Of a DNA stretch of 64,000 nt, positions 41,443-50,193 are shown piece by piece. The position numbers were made by a program, and so were the translations under genes. Position 1 is the first letter of the stretch. Every line of letters begins with the position of its first letter. The notes beneath the pieces were generated by a model that had not been told where the DNA came from, ran no database searches, and saw only the letters and a list, made by a program, of their open reading frames with translations. The DNA is from Nocardia ninae NBRC 108245 (lineage in GTDB: Bacteria > Actinomycetota > Actinomycetes > Mycobacteriales > Mycobacteriaceae), in assembly GCF_007990755.1 (NCBI RefSeq), contig NZ_BJXA01000025.1, forward strand, positions 48,405 through 112,404, given 5' to 3'.

Positions 41443-42765
41443 TCAGTCGAAGTTGCGGTCGATCCAGTCGATCGTCTGCATGCCGAACAGATCGGTGCCC
41501 CAGCCGTAGAGGTCGGTGAGCATGCGGACCATGCTGCAGTCGGTCGGCTGATAGGTCACCTCGGTGCCGCCTGCCCGATAGATGTCGGCCAGCTCACGGG
41601 AGTCCTTGGCGGGTACCAGCGACATGAGCGAGTCGTCGGCGGCGCAGGAGGTGATGGCCACCTTCGCCTTCGGCGTGCCGGAGCGGCCGAGGATGTTGTC
41701 CTCGAACGCGCGCTGGAACGCCGGTTCGTCGGCGGGGCTGAGCCCGGAGTTGAACAGGGTGTTCAGCGGCAGGAACGGCAGCCCGAAGTAGGCAGGCGTC
41801 TGGCACTGGGTGCGGAAGGCGTTCGCCAGCCCGACGCCCGCCGGGTTGAGCTTCGCGTTCACCTCCATCTCCGGGTACGCGGGCTCCAGGCCGAGCAGGG
41901 TGGCCAGTGCGAAGCCGGAGCCGACCGAGCCGTCGGCGACCCGCATGAAGTTGCGCGGGTTGACCACCATCCCCTCCAGCACAGCCGATTTCACGTCGAG
42001 TTCCGGCGCGTATGTGGGCTGCAGCTCGGCCGAGAAGCCCGCGCCGACCCCGCCGCCCGCGATGCCGAACAGCGCGATCTGTGCCTGCGGATCGAGTCCG
42101 GCCTCGCGATGGGCCAAAGCCGCACGGACACCGTCGAGTTGGGCGTGCGCGGCGAACTTGCCCGCGAAGACGCCGTGCGGCTTGCGATCTCCGTCGTTGC
42201 CGACATCGGAGATCATCACCGCGTAGCCCTTGTCGAACATCAGCGCCAGCGGGCCGAGCGCCGACCAGGACGAGCCGTCCAGCGGGTCGCCGCCGGTCCA
42301 CTGGGTGCTGGGGTGACAGGACCAGCCGACGCTGTCGTTGGCCTCCTGATAGGAGATCAGCTTCTTCTCGCCGACGGGCACACCGTGATTCGGAATCATC
42401 AGGATGCCGGTGCTGATCATCGGGGTGACACCGTCGATGCCGGTGGTCACGTACATCAGCTTGTACGCCTCGACATCGGGCGGCGTGATGCCCAGGAACA
42501 TCACGTCGACCTTCTTGGCCTTCAACAGCGTTCCCGGCTGCTCGGCACCGGTCAGCGGCAGCTCTTGGTAGAACGGGTCGTTGGCGAGCAATGCCTGGAA
42601 CGCCTGATCCGGCGGAACCGGCTGCGCGCCTTGGATCTGGCCGACGACGAATCCGTTGAAGACGCGGTCCAGTCCGGGCGTCGGCATCTCCGTCTGCGCC
42701 GCGGCGGTCGCCGCGGTGAGTACCAACGAAGCGGCCGTCGCAACGGCCACGGTGAAGCGTTTCAT
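41443..42765 (-). CDS. Secreted lipase-family protein lacking the catalytic serine
   Basis: 440 residues with signal peptide (MKRFTVAVATAASLVLTAAT, cleavage after AAA). The chain follows the secretory-lipase (LIP) family: VTTGIDGVTPMISTGILMIP, ISYQEANDSVGWSCHPSTQW, YAVMISDVGNDGDRKPHGVF, and the elbow region ALFGIAGGGVGAGFSAELQP. In active members the elbow reads GYSxGG; here Ala236 replaces Ser. The C-terminal segment TYQPTDCSMVRMLTDLYGWG also lacks the expected His. Binding or scaffold role more likely than hydrolysis. Directly adjoins the 42766-44037 gene. Confidence 0.75.
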   Translation of the reverse strand: MKRFTVAVATAASLVLTAATAAAQTEMPTPGLDRVFNGFVVGQIQGAQPVPPDQAFQALLANDPFYQELPLTGAEQPGTLLKAKKVDVMFLGITPPDVEAYKLMYVTTGIDGVTPMISTGILMIPNHGVPVGEKKLISYQEANDSVGWSCHPSTQWTGGDPLDGSSWSALGPLALMFDKGYAVMISDVGNDGDRKPHGVFAGKFAAHAQLDGVRAALAHREAGLDPQAQIALFGIAGGGVGAGFSAELQPTYAPELDVKSAVLEGMVVNPRNFMRVADGSVGSGFALATLLGLEPAYPEMEVNAKLNPAGVGLANAFRTQCQTPAYFGLPFLPLNTLFNSGLSPADEPAFQRAFEDNILGRSGTPKAKVAITSCAADDSLMSLVPAKDSRELADIYRAGGTEVTYQPTDCSMVRMLTDLYGWGTDLFGMQTIDWIDRNFD

Positions 42766-44037
42766 CTAGCGCACCGCCATCGTGTCGATCGGGGTTACCT
42801 GAATCTGCCTGGCCGCGGAGTCGAGCAGCTGCGGAATGTTCAGCAGCGGGCGATGCGACTCCATCTGGATCTCATAGGGCGTACGCATCACGGCTTCCAA
42901 TGCGGGCCAGTTGTTCTCGACCTGGAACTTGTACTTGGGCAGCAGCTCCGAGTTGATGTAATCCCAGCGCGGGCCGAACTCCGACCAATTCCATTCCGGC
43001 AGGGGCAGGGTCAGCAGCGCGGGCCGGCCATCGGCCATGGTGAACGGGATTCGCACCGGATGGAACTCCCGCGGCGGGGCCACGCCCGCGACCGACGGTG
43101 AGCCCGCGGCACCGCTGGCGTAGGTGATCGCCTCGCCGACGCTGCCCTTGTAGCCGCGTGCCTCGTCCCACTGCGCCCCGATCACCCACTCCTGTTCCCG
43201 GCGAAGCAAAGTTCCGTTGCCCGAGGCGATCCGGTCGTAGTCACCGGAGGCCACCCCGCGCCAAGCTTCCATGATGTCAGCACCGAACAACCCGGCCGCC
43301 TGGAACTCCTCCAGCGCGGGCAGGCCCTCGGTGACGTAGGCCTCGTGCATGGGCATCAGGTCCGAGAAGATGTTCTTCTGCATCACCAGGATCAATCCGA
43401 TGAGGTAGCGCAGGTCTTCCGGGGTGATCTGGGAGCCCGCCTCGGCCAGCGCCATCAGCCCGCGCGGCAGTTGGGCGACCGCTTGCGGTCCGGCCGCCTG
43501 GTCGACCGCAGCGATGATGCCGCGCGCGGACTCGGAGAGGCCGGGCAGACCGTAGAGGTTGCCCATCAGCTCGAAATCGAGCAGCCCACCGCCGAAGTCG
43601 GCGCCGACCTGCCCGCCCATCCCCGCCCACTGCAGCTCGCGATGGTTCAGCTGCAGGTCTTCGTAGTAGCGATAAGACCTGATCAGGTTGTTGCGGTTGG
43701 CCTCGACGCCCGCGCGCGGATCCCAGGAACGCAGGTCGATGCCCGCCTTGTTCGTCGCGGCGACGAGCCAGTACTGATAGAGCAGGGCGGCATACCGGGT
43801 GGGCGCGACGCCTTGGCCGCGCGCCTCATCCAGTAGCCCGCGCAGCTCGGCCGCGTCGTAGGGCAGTTCGGGGTTGACGCCGCCGGGGCTCGACGCGGCA
43901 TCCCGGTTCACCAGCGGCAGATCCAGGTAGCGGTCCACCTCGCCCGCCGCTGTGGCCGGGGCCGTTGCCGCGAGTCCGAGACCGACCGCGGCCGCCAGCG
44001 CCAGTGCGGTGGCGCGCAGCGCTATACCGATTCGCAT
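42766..44037 (-). CDS. Secreted protein of unknown function, 423 residues
   Basis: Signal peptide MRIGIALRATALALAAAVGL with cleavage near ATA. Mature protein mixed helical, Trp/Tyr-rich: YRYYEDLQLNHRELQWAGMG, GGQVGADFGGGLLDFELMGN, QEWVIGAQWDEARGYKGSVG, PLPEWNWSEFGPRWDYINSE. No known catalytic motif was identified. Stop and the next start adjoin (42766/42765), so it is made with the lipase-like protein; both probably act together outside the cell or in the envelope. Confidence 0.6.
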   Translation of the reverse strand: MRIGIALRATALALAAAVGLGLAATAPATAAGEVDRYLDLPLVNRDAASSPGGVNPELPYDAAELRGLLDEARGQGVAPTRYAALLYQYWLVAATNKAGIDLRSWDPRAGVEANRNNLIRSYRYYEDLQLNHRELQWAGMGGQVGADFGGGLLDFELMGNLYGLPGLSESARGIIAAVDQAAGPQAVAQLPRGLMALAEAGSQITPEDLRYLIGLILVMQKNIFSDLMPMHEAYVTEGLPALEEFQAAGLFGADIMEAWRGVASGDYDRIASGNGTLLRREQEWVIGAQWDEARGYKGSVGEAITYASGAAGSPSVAGVAPPREFHPVRIPFTMADGRPALLTLPLPEWNWSEFGPRWDYINSELLPKYKFQVENNWPALEAVMRTPYEIQMESHRPLLNIPQLLDSAARQIQVTPIDTMAVR

Positions 44038-44471
44038 CAGCTGTTCAGCCTTCCTCTCTGCTAGCTCGATTCGAGTTATTCGTTAAGCCGAAGAGATGTC
44101 CTGCCGGTAGCTGCCTGTCGATCGGGCGGTGGTATAACGCCATCTCGATTAACAAGCACCGGTAGCACAGTAGGTGACGTGCAGGTAAACACAGAGATCA
44201 GCCCCGTCGCAAGGCGCGATATGACAAATGGTCAGCAACCGAAGAAGACCTGTAACACGAAAGTTGCGAGCTAGTAGCTACTAACGCGGGCGTGCAACGC
44301 AGCAAATAGGAGCAAAAAGACGATCGGTACCGAATGAGATAACTCACAGCAACGACGAGCAGGCCGTGAGCCCCGTGGGGACTACCCGAAACCCACCGTC
44401 TCAGACAGAATGGGTCGGACAGCTACGTCCACGGACCGCGATCGGCGCGGCCCGGATAGTGGGGTGAATCC
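44038..44471. other. Divergent intergenic region
   Basis: About 430 bases, comparatively AT-rich. Must hold promoters of the secreted pair and of the ephD-like gene. One short perfect palindrome, TAGTAGCTACTA, at 44272-44283; otherwise nothing recognised. Confidence 0.45.
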
Positions 44472-46226
44472 ATGGCCGAGAAGCATGTGGTCCACAACGG
44501 CGAGGTCGACCTCGCCGTCTATGAACAAGGCAATCCGGACGGGCCGACGATCCTGCTGCTGCACGGCTGGCCGGACTCCCATCACCTGTGGGACAACGTC
44601 GCGCCCGAGCTCACCGAGCGGTTCCGGGTGCTGAGCGTGGACAATCGCGGACACGGCGAATCGTCCAACCCGCCGGGCACAGCGGCCATTTCGACCACGA
44701 CGCTGGCCTCGGACTACGTCGCGGTGATCGAAGCACTCGGCGGCGACGAGCCGGTGCACGTGCTCGCACACGACTGGGGCAGCATCGCCACCTGGGAAAT
44801 CGTCTGCCGCCCCGACGCGCAACGCTTGATCGCCTCGTTCACCTCGGTCTCCGGGCCGAGCATCGCGCACGTGAGCAAGTGGGCACGCAGCCGCCTCGCC
44901 AGGCCGACACCGCGCAATATCGCGCTGCCACTGGCCCAGCTCGGTTCCTTCGCCTACTCGACCTTCCTCGCGCTGCCGGTACTGCCGCAGGCCGCGATCA
45001 AGGTGGTAATGAGCGAACAGCGGTGGCGCGCCATGCTTTCCGCCACCGAAGGCGCGCGGCCGGAGCAGATACACCTCGCGCCGACCTTCAAGCAGGACAT
45101 GGCGAACGGGCTGCGCATCTACCGGTCCACGTTGGCCGCGAATCCGCTGCGGGACCGCGACGAATTCACCACGGTCCCTACGCAGATCATCGTAGGCACC
45201 CGCGATCCCGCAGTGCGGCAGTCGAGTTACGCCGACGAGGACCGGTGGGCCGACCAGGTCTGGCTGCGCGTGGTGAAAGGCGGGCACTGGCTGCCGTTCT
45301 CGCACCCGCAGCTGCTCGCCTCGGCCGCCGTGGAGCTGATCGACGCGGTATCCGGTGCGCCGCAAACCCGAACCCTCCGCCGGGCGCGGATGGGGTTGTC
45401 GCGCAAGCTGTTCGAGGATCAACTGGTCGTGATCACCGGCGGCGGCAGCGGGATCGGCCGGGCGACCGCGCTGGCCTTCGCGCGCGAAGGCGCCGAGATC
45501 GTGGTGTCCGACATCAACGGGATCGCGGCGGAGGCGACCGTGGCGCTGATCGCGCAGGCGGGTGGTACCGGCTACTCCTACGAGCTGGACGTTTCCGACG
45601 AGTCGGCGGTGCGCAAGCATGCCGACGGCGTGATCGGCGAGCACGGCGTGCCCGACATCCTGATCAACAACGCGGGCATCGGACAGGCCGGAAAATTCCT
45701 CGACACCTCCTCGGCCGATTTCGACCGGGTACTCGCGGTCAACCTGCACGGCGTCGTCAACGGCTGTCGTGCCTTCGCGGGCCCGATGGTCGAGCGCGGA
45801 CTCGGCGGGCACATCGTCAATCTGTCCAGCATGGCCGCCTACACCCCGCAGCAGGCCTTCTCGGCGTACTCCACCAGCAAAGCCGCGGCGTTCATGTTCT
45901 CCGACTGCCTACGCACCGAATTGGCAAGCAGCGGCATCGGGGTCAGCACCATCTGCCCCGGCATCGTGCACACCGACATCGTCCGCAACACCCACATGTC
46001 CGGGGTCTCGGCCGAGGAGGAGCAGCGCAGACAGCAGCTCTACGACCGGCTGTACCGGTTGCGCGGTTACGGGCCGGAGAAGGTCGCGGCGCAGATCCTG
46101 CGGGCGGTGCGGAAAAACAAGGACGTCGTTCCGGTGACCCCGGAAGCCAGGGTGCAGTACGTCTTCGGCCGCTTCGCACCGGGCGTGGTCCGATTCGCCG
46201 CGGCCCGCGGCAGTTTGGTGCGCTGA
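44472..46226 (+). CDS. ephD: Alpha/beta hydrolase - short-chain dehydrogenase fusion (EphD-like)
   Basis: 584 residues from ATG 44472. Residues 1-about 300 are an epoxide-hydrolase-type alpha/beta hydrolase: LLHGWPDSHHLWDNV, VDNRGHGES and elbow VHVLAHDWGSIATW with nucleophilic Asp; His in VVKGGHWLPF. Residues about 315-584 are an SDR: VVITGGGSGIGRATALAFAR, NNAGIGQAGKFL, NLSSMAAYTPQQAFSAYSTS-K with the Ser-Tyr-Lys triad. The same fusion is known as EphD in mycobacteria, implicated in lipid (mycolate/epoxide) metabolism. Cytoplasmic. Single gene with a terminator shared with fadA2. Confidence 0.75.
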   Translation: MAEKHVVHNGEVDLAVYEQGNPDGPTILLLHGWPDSHHLWDNVAPELTERFRVLSVDNRGHGESSNPPGTAAISTTTLASDYVAVIEALGGDEPVHVLAHDWGSIATWEIVCRPDAQRLIASFTSVSGPSIAHVSKWARSRLARPTPRNIALPLAQLGSFAYSTFLALPVLPQAAIKVVMSEQRWRAMLSATEGARPEQIHLAPTFKQDMANGLRIYRSTLAANPLRDRDEFTTVPTQIIVGTRDPAVRQSSYADEDRWADQVWLRVVKGGHWLPFSHPQLLASAAVELIDAVSGAPQTRTLRRARMGLSRKLFEDQLVVITGGGSGIGRATALAFAREGAEIVVSDINGIAAEATVALIAQAGGTGYSYELDVSDESAVRKHADGVIGEHGVPDILINNAGIGQAGKFLDTSSADFDRVLAVNLHGVVNGCRAFAGPMVERGLGGHIVNLSSMAAYTPQQAFSAYSTSKAAAFMFSDCLRTELASSGIGVSTICPGIVHTDIVRNTHMSGVSAEEEQRRQQLYDRLYRLRGYGPEKVAAQILRAVRKNKDVVPVTPEARVQYVFGRFAPGVVRFAAARGSLVR

Positions 46227-46232
46227 CCGAAA

Positions 46233-46263
46233 AAGGTGGCACCCGAGGACCGGGTGCCACCTT
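46233..46263. terminator. Bidirectional terminator between ephD and fadA2
   Basis: Stem AAGGTGGCACCCG / CGGGTGCCACCTT, loop AGGAC, preceded by an A run; 13 pairs. Confidence 0.85.
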
Positions 46264-46283
46264 CTGTCAGTTGTTTGCCGGCG

Positions 46284-47606
46284 CTATCGCTCGATGATGG
46301 CGACGACGCCCTGTCCACCGGCGGCACAGATGGAGATCAGCGCGCGGCCGGATCCCTTCTCCGCCAGCATCTTCGCGGTCGAGGCGACGATGCGGCCACC
46401 GGTCGCGGCGAACGGGTGACCCGCCGCCAGCGAAGAACCGTTGACGTTCAGCTTGCTGCGGTCGATCGAGCCGAGCGCACCGTCCAGGCCGAGGCGCTCC
46501 TTGCAGTACGCGTCGGACTCCCACGCGGTGAGCGTGGCGAGCACCACCGAGGCGAACGCCTCGTGGATCTCGTAGTAGTCGAAGTCCTGCAGGGTCAGGC
46601 CGTTTCGGGCGAGCATCCGCGGTACCGCGTAGGTGGGGGCCATCAGCAGGCCATCCGGGCCGTGGATGTAATCGACCGCCGCGACCTCGCTGTCGACCAG
46701 GTGGGCGAGCACCGGCAGGTTGCGCTCGGTGGCCCATTCCTCGCTGGACAGCAGCACCGTGGAGGCGCCGTCGGTCAGCGGGGTGGAGTTGCCCGCGGTC
46801 ATGGTGGCGTCACCGGCCTTGACACCGAACACCGGCTTGAGTGTGGCCAGCTTCTCGACGGTCGAGCCGGGACGCAGGTTGTCGTCGCGAGTCAGCCCGA
46901 GGAACGGGGTGACCAGGTCGTCGAAGAAACCGCGATCGTAGGCGGCGGCCATGTTCTTGTGCGACAGGTAGGCCAGCTCGTCCTGCGCCTCGCGCGGGAC
47001 GGCGAATTCCTTGGCGGTGATGGCGGCGTGCTCACCCATGGACAGGCCGGTGCGCGGCTCGGCGTTGCGCGGGATCTCGATGCCGAGCATGCCCGGACGC
47101 AGCTGGCCGACCAGCTTGAGCCGGTCCTTGTTGGTCTTGGCACGGTTGGCGTCGAGCATCCATTCGCGCATGCCCTCGCTGACGCCGATCGGCGCGTCCG
47201 AGGTGGTGTCGGTACCGCCGCCGACGCCGGCCTCGATGCGGCCTTGGGCAATCGCGTCACCCACGGTGACGACGGCCTGGAGACCGGTGCCGCAGGCCAG
47301 CTGCAGATCGTGGGCCGGGGTGTAGGGGCTGAGCTTGCTGCCGAGCACGCTCTCGCGGATCATGCCGTGCTCGCCGACCCGCTTCAGGACGGCGCCGCCG
47401 ACCACCATGCCGAGCCGCTCGCCCTGTAGGCCGAAGCGGCTGACCAGGCCGTCCAGCGCGGCGGTGAACATGTCCTGGTTGGAGGCGTGCGCGTACGCCT
47501 TGTCGGAGCGAGCGAACGGAATCCGGTTGCCGCCCACGATCGCGACCGGGCGGGTGGTCTTACCGGTCTTGGCGGTGCTCTTCGCCGAACGGGATTTGGT
47601 TGTCAC
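46284..47606 (-). CDS. fadA2: Acetyl-CoA acetyltransferase (thiolase), FadA2-type
   Basis: 440 residues from GTG 47606 with GGAG six bases upstream. Thiolase signatures: nucleophilic Cys in DLQLACGTGLQAVVTV, EIHEAFASVVL, NVNGSSLAAGHPFAATGGR (His) and the C-terminal Cys in ISICAAGGQGVVAI. It cleaves or forms 3-ketoacyl-CoA. A Lys/Thr-rich N-terminus precedes PVAIVGGNRIPFARSDKAYA. Divergent from fabG4 across a region with a 22-base palindrome. With fadE5, fabG4 and htdX it would supply oxidation, reduction/hydration and thiolysis of acyl chains. Confidence 0.85.
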   Translation of the reverse strand: MTTKSRSAKSTAKTGKTTRPVAIVGGNRIPFARSDKAYAHASNQDMFTAALDGLVSRFGLQGERLGMVVGGAVLKRVGEHGMIRESVLGSKLSPYTPAHDLQLACGTGLQAVVTVGDAIAQGRIEAGVGGGTDTTSDAPIGVSEGMREWMLDANRAKTNKDRLKLVGQLRPGMLGIEIPRNAEPRTGLSMGEHAAITAKEFAVPREAQDELAYLSHKNMAAAYDRGFFDDLVTPFLGLTRDDNLRPGSTVEKLATLKPVFGVKAGDATMTAGNSTPLTDGASTVLLSSEEWATERNLPVLAHLVDSEVAAVDYIHGPDGLLMAPTYAVPRMLARNGLTLQDFDYYEIHEAFASVVLATLTAWESDAYCKERLGLDGALGSIDRSKLNVNGSSLAAGHPFAATGGRIVASTAKMLAEKGSGRALISICAAGGQGVVAIIER

Positions 47607-47699
47607 TCGAGTCTCCAGGTCTCGTTGGGGATGTTCGGCGCTCCGGAGTCCGCGTGGAAATCTCCACAGATCGGCGCCCCGTCGCGATTGGTTTACATT

Positions 47700-47721
47700 A
47701 AACTTACTCTGGAGTAAGTTT
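47700..47721. promoter_or_regulatory. 22-base perfect palindrome, operator of fadA2/fabG4
   Basis: Arms AAACTTACTC and GAGTAAGTTT around TG, in the divergent promoter region. Closely related to the site before tetR (52070-52089, 16 of 20 bases). Fits a TetR-family operator controlling both directions. Confidence 0.7.
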
Positions 47722-47888
47722 GTTGTCGACACCGTACCCCGCAAATGTGTGCCAGCGGTCCACTGCCGGGTACCACCAGACCCGAGAACTGAACATCGCG
47801 GCGTGAGCGAGAGTCGGTGGCGGGGTAGCTTGCGTAACCTCGCCAGGGACCGTGCACGCCGCCTGTCAACACAGAAAAGGTAGGAACA

Positions 47889-49247
47889 GTGGCAGCCAGC
47901 AAGAGTAAGGGTGCTCCCAACCTCTACGGATCGTTCGTCCACTCGGCCCCCGGTCAGTTCCTGGCGAGCAAGCTGGGACTGCCGCAGCCGGAGAATCTGC
48001 GCCGCTACAAGCAGGGCGAGCCCGCCCTGCCCGGCCCCGTGCTGCTCGGCGGTAAGGGCCGAGTCGCTGAGCCGGTGCGCGCCCTGCTGTCGGACTACAC
48101 CTTCGTCGACGCGCCCAGCGCGGGAACCAAGCTCGGCGCGCTGGTGTTCGACGCGACCGGCATTGGTTCCATCGAAGACCTGTCCCAGCTCTACGAATTC
48201 TTCCAGCCCGCCATGCGCACCATCGCCGCGTCCGGGCGCATCGTCGTCATCGGCACCACCCCCGAGCTGACGTCGAGCGTGGACGAGCAGATCGCGCAGC
48301 GCGCCCTCGAAGGCTTCACCCGCTCGGTGGCCAAGGAGCTGCTGCGCGGCGCCACCGCCCAGCTGGTGTACCTGCACCCGGAGGCCGCCGCTGGCGCGTC
48401 CGGCCTGGAGTCGACGCTGCGCTTCCTGCTCTCGGCCAAGTCGGCGTTCGTCGACGGCCAGGTCATCCGGGTCGGCAAGGACGACGCCACCCCGCCGACC
48501 AGCTGGGACCGCCCGCTCGAGGGCAAGGTCGCCGTGGTCACCGGCGCCGCGCGGGGCATCGGCGCAACCATCGCCGAGGTGTTCGCCCGCGACGGCGCGA
48601 CGGTGATCGTCGCGGACATCCCGGCCGCCGGTGAGGCGCTGTCGCAGACCGCGAACAAGGTCGGTGGCACCGCGCTGGCGCTGGACGTGACCGCGCCCGA
48701 CGCCGCGGAGAAGCTGGCCGAGTTCGCCACCGAGCGCTTCGGCGGCATCGACATCGTGGTGCACAACGCGGGCATCACCAGGGACAAGCTGCTCGCCAAC
48801 ATGGACGACGGCCGGTGGAACTCGGTGCTCAACGTCAATCTCGCGGCGCCGCACCGGATCACCGAGGGCCTGGTCGCCCGTGGCGCGCTGAAGGAGGGCG
48901 GCCGGGTGATCGACGTGTCCTCCATCGCGGGCATCGCGGGCAACCGTGGCCAGACCAACTACGGCACCTCCAAGGCCGGTGTCATCGGCATGGTCGACGC
49001 CGAGGCGCCGAAGCTGGCGGAGAAGGGCATCACCATCAACGCGGTGGCGCCCGGCTTCATCGAGACCGCGATGACCGCCGCCATCCCGCTGACCACCCGC
49101 GAGGCGGGCAGGCTGATGAGCTCGCTGCTGCAAGGCGGGCAGACCGTCGACGTCGCCGAGACCATCGCCTACTTCGCCAGCCCGGCGTCGAACGCGGTGA
49201 CCGGCAACGTGGTTCGCGTCTGTGGTCAGAGCCTGATCGGAGCATGA
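47889..49247 (+). CDS. fabG4: High-molecular-weight 3-oxoacyl-ACP/CoA reductase, FabG4-type
   Basis: 452 residues from GTG 47889 (TAGGAA upstream). The N-terminal about 200 residues form the extra flavodoxin-like domain of the HMwFabG group ([33 protein letters not shown]). The C-terminal SDR has [60 protein letters not shown] and [17 protein letters not shown]. It reduces 3-oxoacyl groups with NADH. Length matches M. tuberculosis FabG4. It overlaps the htdX start by four bases (ATGA). Confidence 0.9.
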   Translation: MAASKSKGAPNLYGSFVHSAPGQFLASKLGLPQPENLRRYKQGEPALPGPVLLGGKGRVAEPVRALLSDYTFVDAPSAGTKLGALVFDATGIGSIEDLSQLYEFFQPAMRTIAASGRIVVIGTTPELTSSVDEQIAQRALEGFTRSVAKELLRGATAQLVYLHPEAAAGASGLESTLRFLLSAKSAFVDGQVIRVGKDDATPPTSWDRPLEGKVAVVTGAARGIGATIAEVFARDGATVIVADIPAAGEALSQTANKVGGTALALDVTAPDAAEKLAEFATERFGGIDIVVHNAGITRDKLLANMDDGRWNSVLNVNLAAPHRITEGLVARGALKEGGRVIDVSSIAGIAGNRGQTNYGTSKAGVIGMVDAEAPKLAEKGITINAVAPGFIETAMTAAIPLTTREAGRLMSSLLQGGQTVDVAETIAYFASPASNAVTGNVVRVCGQSLIGA

Positions 49248-50113
49248 TGACCGAACTGATCTCGCTCACCGAAACCCCCAAGAACGGCCCGCTGTATCTG
49301 AAGGCCGCGCTGGGAGCGGTTCCGCTGCCGCTGGTTTCGGCGCGGAAGTCGACGCTGCCGGATCGGGCGAGCAAGCTCGACGGCCTGCAGGTCGATCCGG
49401 ATCATCTGGCCGCGTACTGCCGGGCCACCGGGCTGCGGTTCGGCGATGCGCTGCCGCTGACCTACCCGTTCATCCTCACCTTCCCGATCGTGATGCAACT
49501 CGTTGTGCAGCGCGACTTTCCGTTCGTCGCGGTCGGTGCGGTGCACGCGGAGAACGTGATCGAGCGGACCCGCGACATCTCGGTGAGCGAACCGCTGGAT
49601 ATCAAGGCGCACATCGAGAATCTGCGGGAGCACCCGAAGGGGCTGCTGGTGGACGCGGTCACCGAGATCAGCGTCGGCCGCGAGCTGGTGTGGCGGCAGG
49701 TCACCACCTTCCTGCACCAGCAGCGCACCTCGCTCTCGGGCGGGCCGAAGCCGGAGCCCAAGCCGGAAGAGGTGCCGCCGCCGCCGCTGCGCACCTGGCG
49801 GGTCGATCAGAAGACGATCAACCAGTACGCCGCGGCCTCGGGTGATCACAACCCGATCCACACCTCGGCGTTGGGCGCCAAGGCTTTCGGGTTCCCGAAG
49901 CCGATCGCGCACGGCATGTGGTCGGCCGCGCACCTGCTCGGCACGATCGAGGGCCGGGTACCGGGCAAGACCACCTACTCGGTGAAGTTCGGCAAGCCGA
50001 TCTTCCTGCCGTCGACGGTGAACGTGTATGCGGATCAGGTGGCGGGCGGCTGGGATCTGGCCGTGCTGAACCCGAAGAAGGGGTTCCCGCACCTCACCGC
50101 GACGCTGCGCTGA
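49244..50113 (+). CDS. htdX: MaoC-like (R)-3-hydroxyacyl dehydratase, HtdX-type
   Basis: 289 residues from ATG 49244, overlapping the fabG4 stop (ATG 49247 also possible). Double hot-dog protein: N-terminal [20 protein letters not shown] and C-terminal hydratase motif [40 protein letters not shown] with the catalytic Asp/His pair. Next to fabG4 it completes a reduction-dehydration couple on acyl chains. Followed by a terminator. Confidence 0.85.
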   Translation: MMTELISLTETPKNGPLYLKAALGAVPLPLVSARKSTLPDRASKLDGLQVDPDHLAAYCRATGLRFGDALPLTYPFILTFPIVMQLVVQRDFPFVAVGAVHAENVIERTRDISVSEPLDIKAHIENLREHPKGLLVDAVTEISVGRELVWRQVTTFLHQQRTSLSGGPKPEPKPEEVPPPPLRTWRVDQKTINQYAAASGDHNPIHTSALGAKAFGFPKPIAHGMWSAAHLLGTIEGRVPGKTTYSVKFGKPIFLPSTVNVYADQVAGGWDLAVLNPKKGFPHLTATLR

Positions 50114-50128
50114 GATTCGAGAAACAGT

Positions 50129-50162
50129 GGAGCCGCGCCTCTTTCACGGGAGGTGCGGCTCC
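50129..50162. terminator. Terminator after htdX
   Basis: GGAGCCGC-G-CCTC pairs with GAGG-T-GCGGCTCC (13 pairs including one G-U); shared by convergent genes. Confidence 0.75.
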
Positions 50163-50193
50163 GCTCGTTCAATGACCTCGCGACGCGAGGTCG

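Noticed and set aside
41161-43101. 646-codon rightward frame over the lipase-like gene
   Set aside because: Shadow; the leftward reading has a signal peptide and family match.
46284-49133. Continuous leftward open frame through the fadA2 region and antisense to fabG4
   Set aside because: Only the part from GTG 47606 is thiolase; the upstream part is a shadow of fabG4 and the promoter region.
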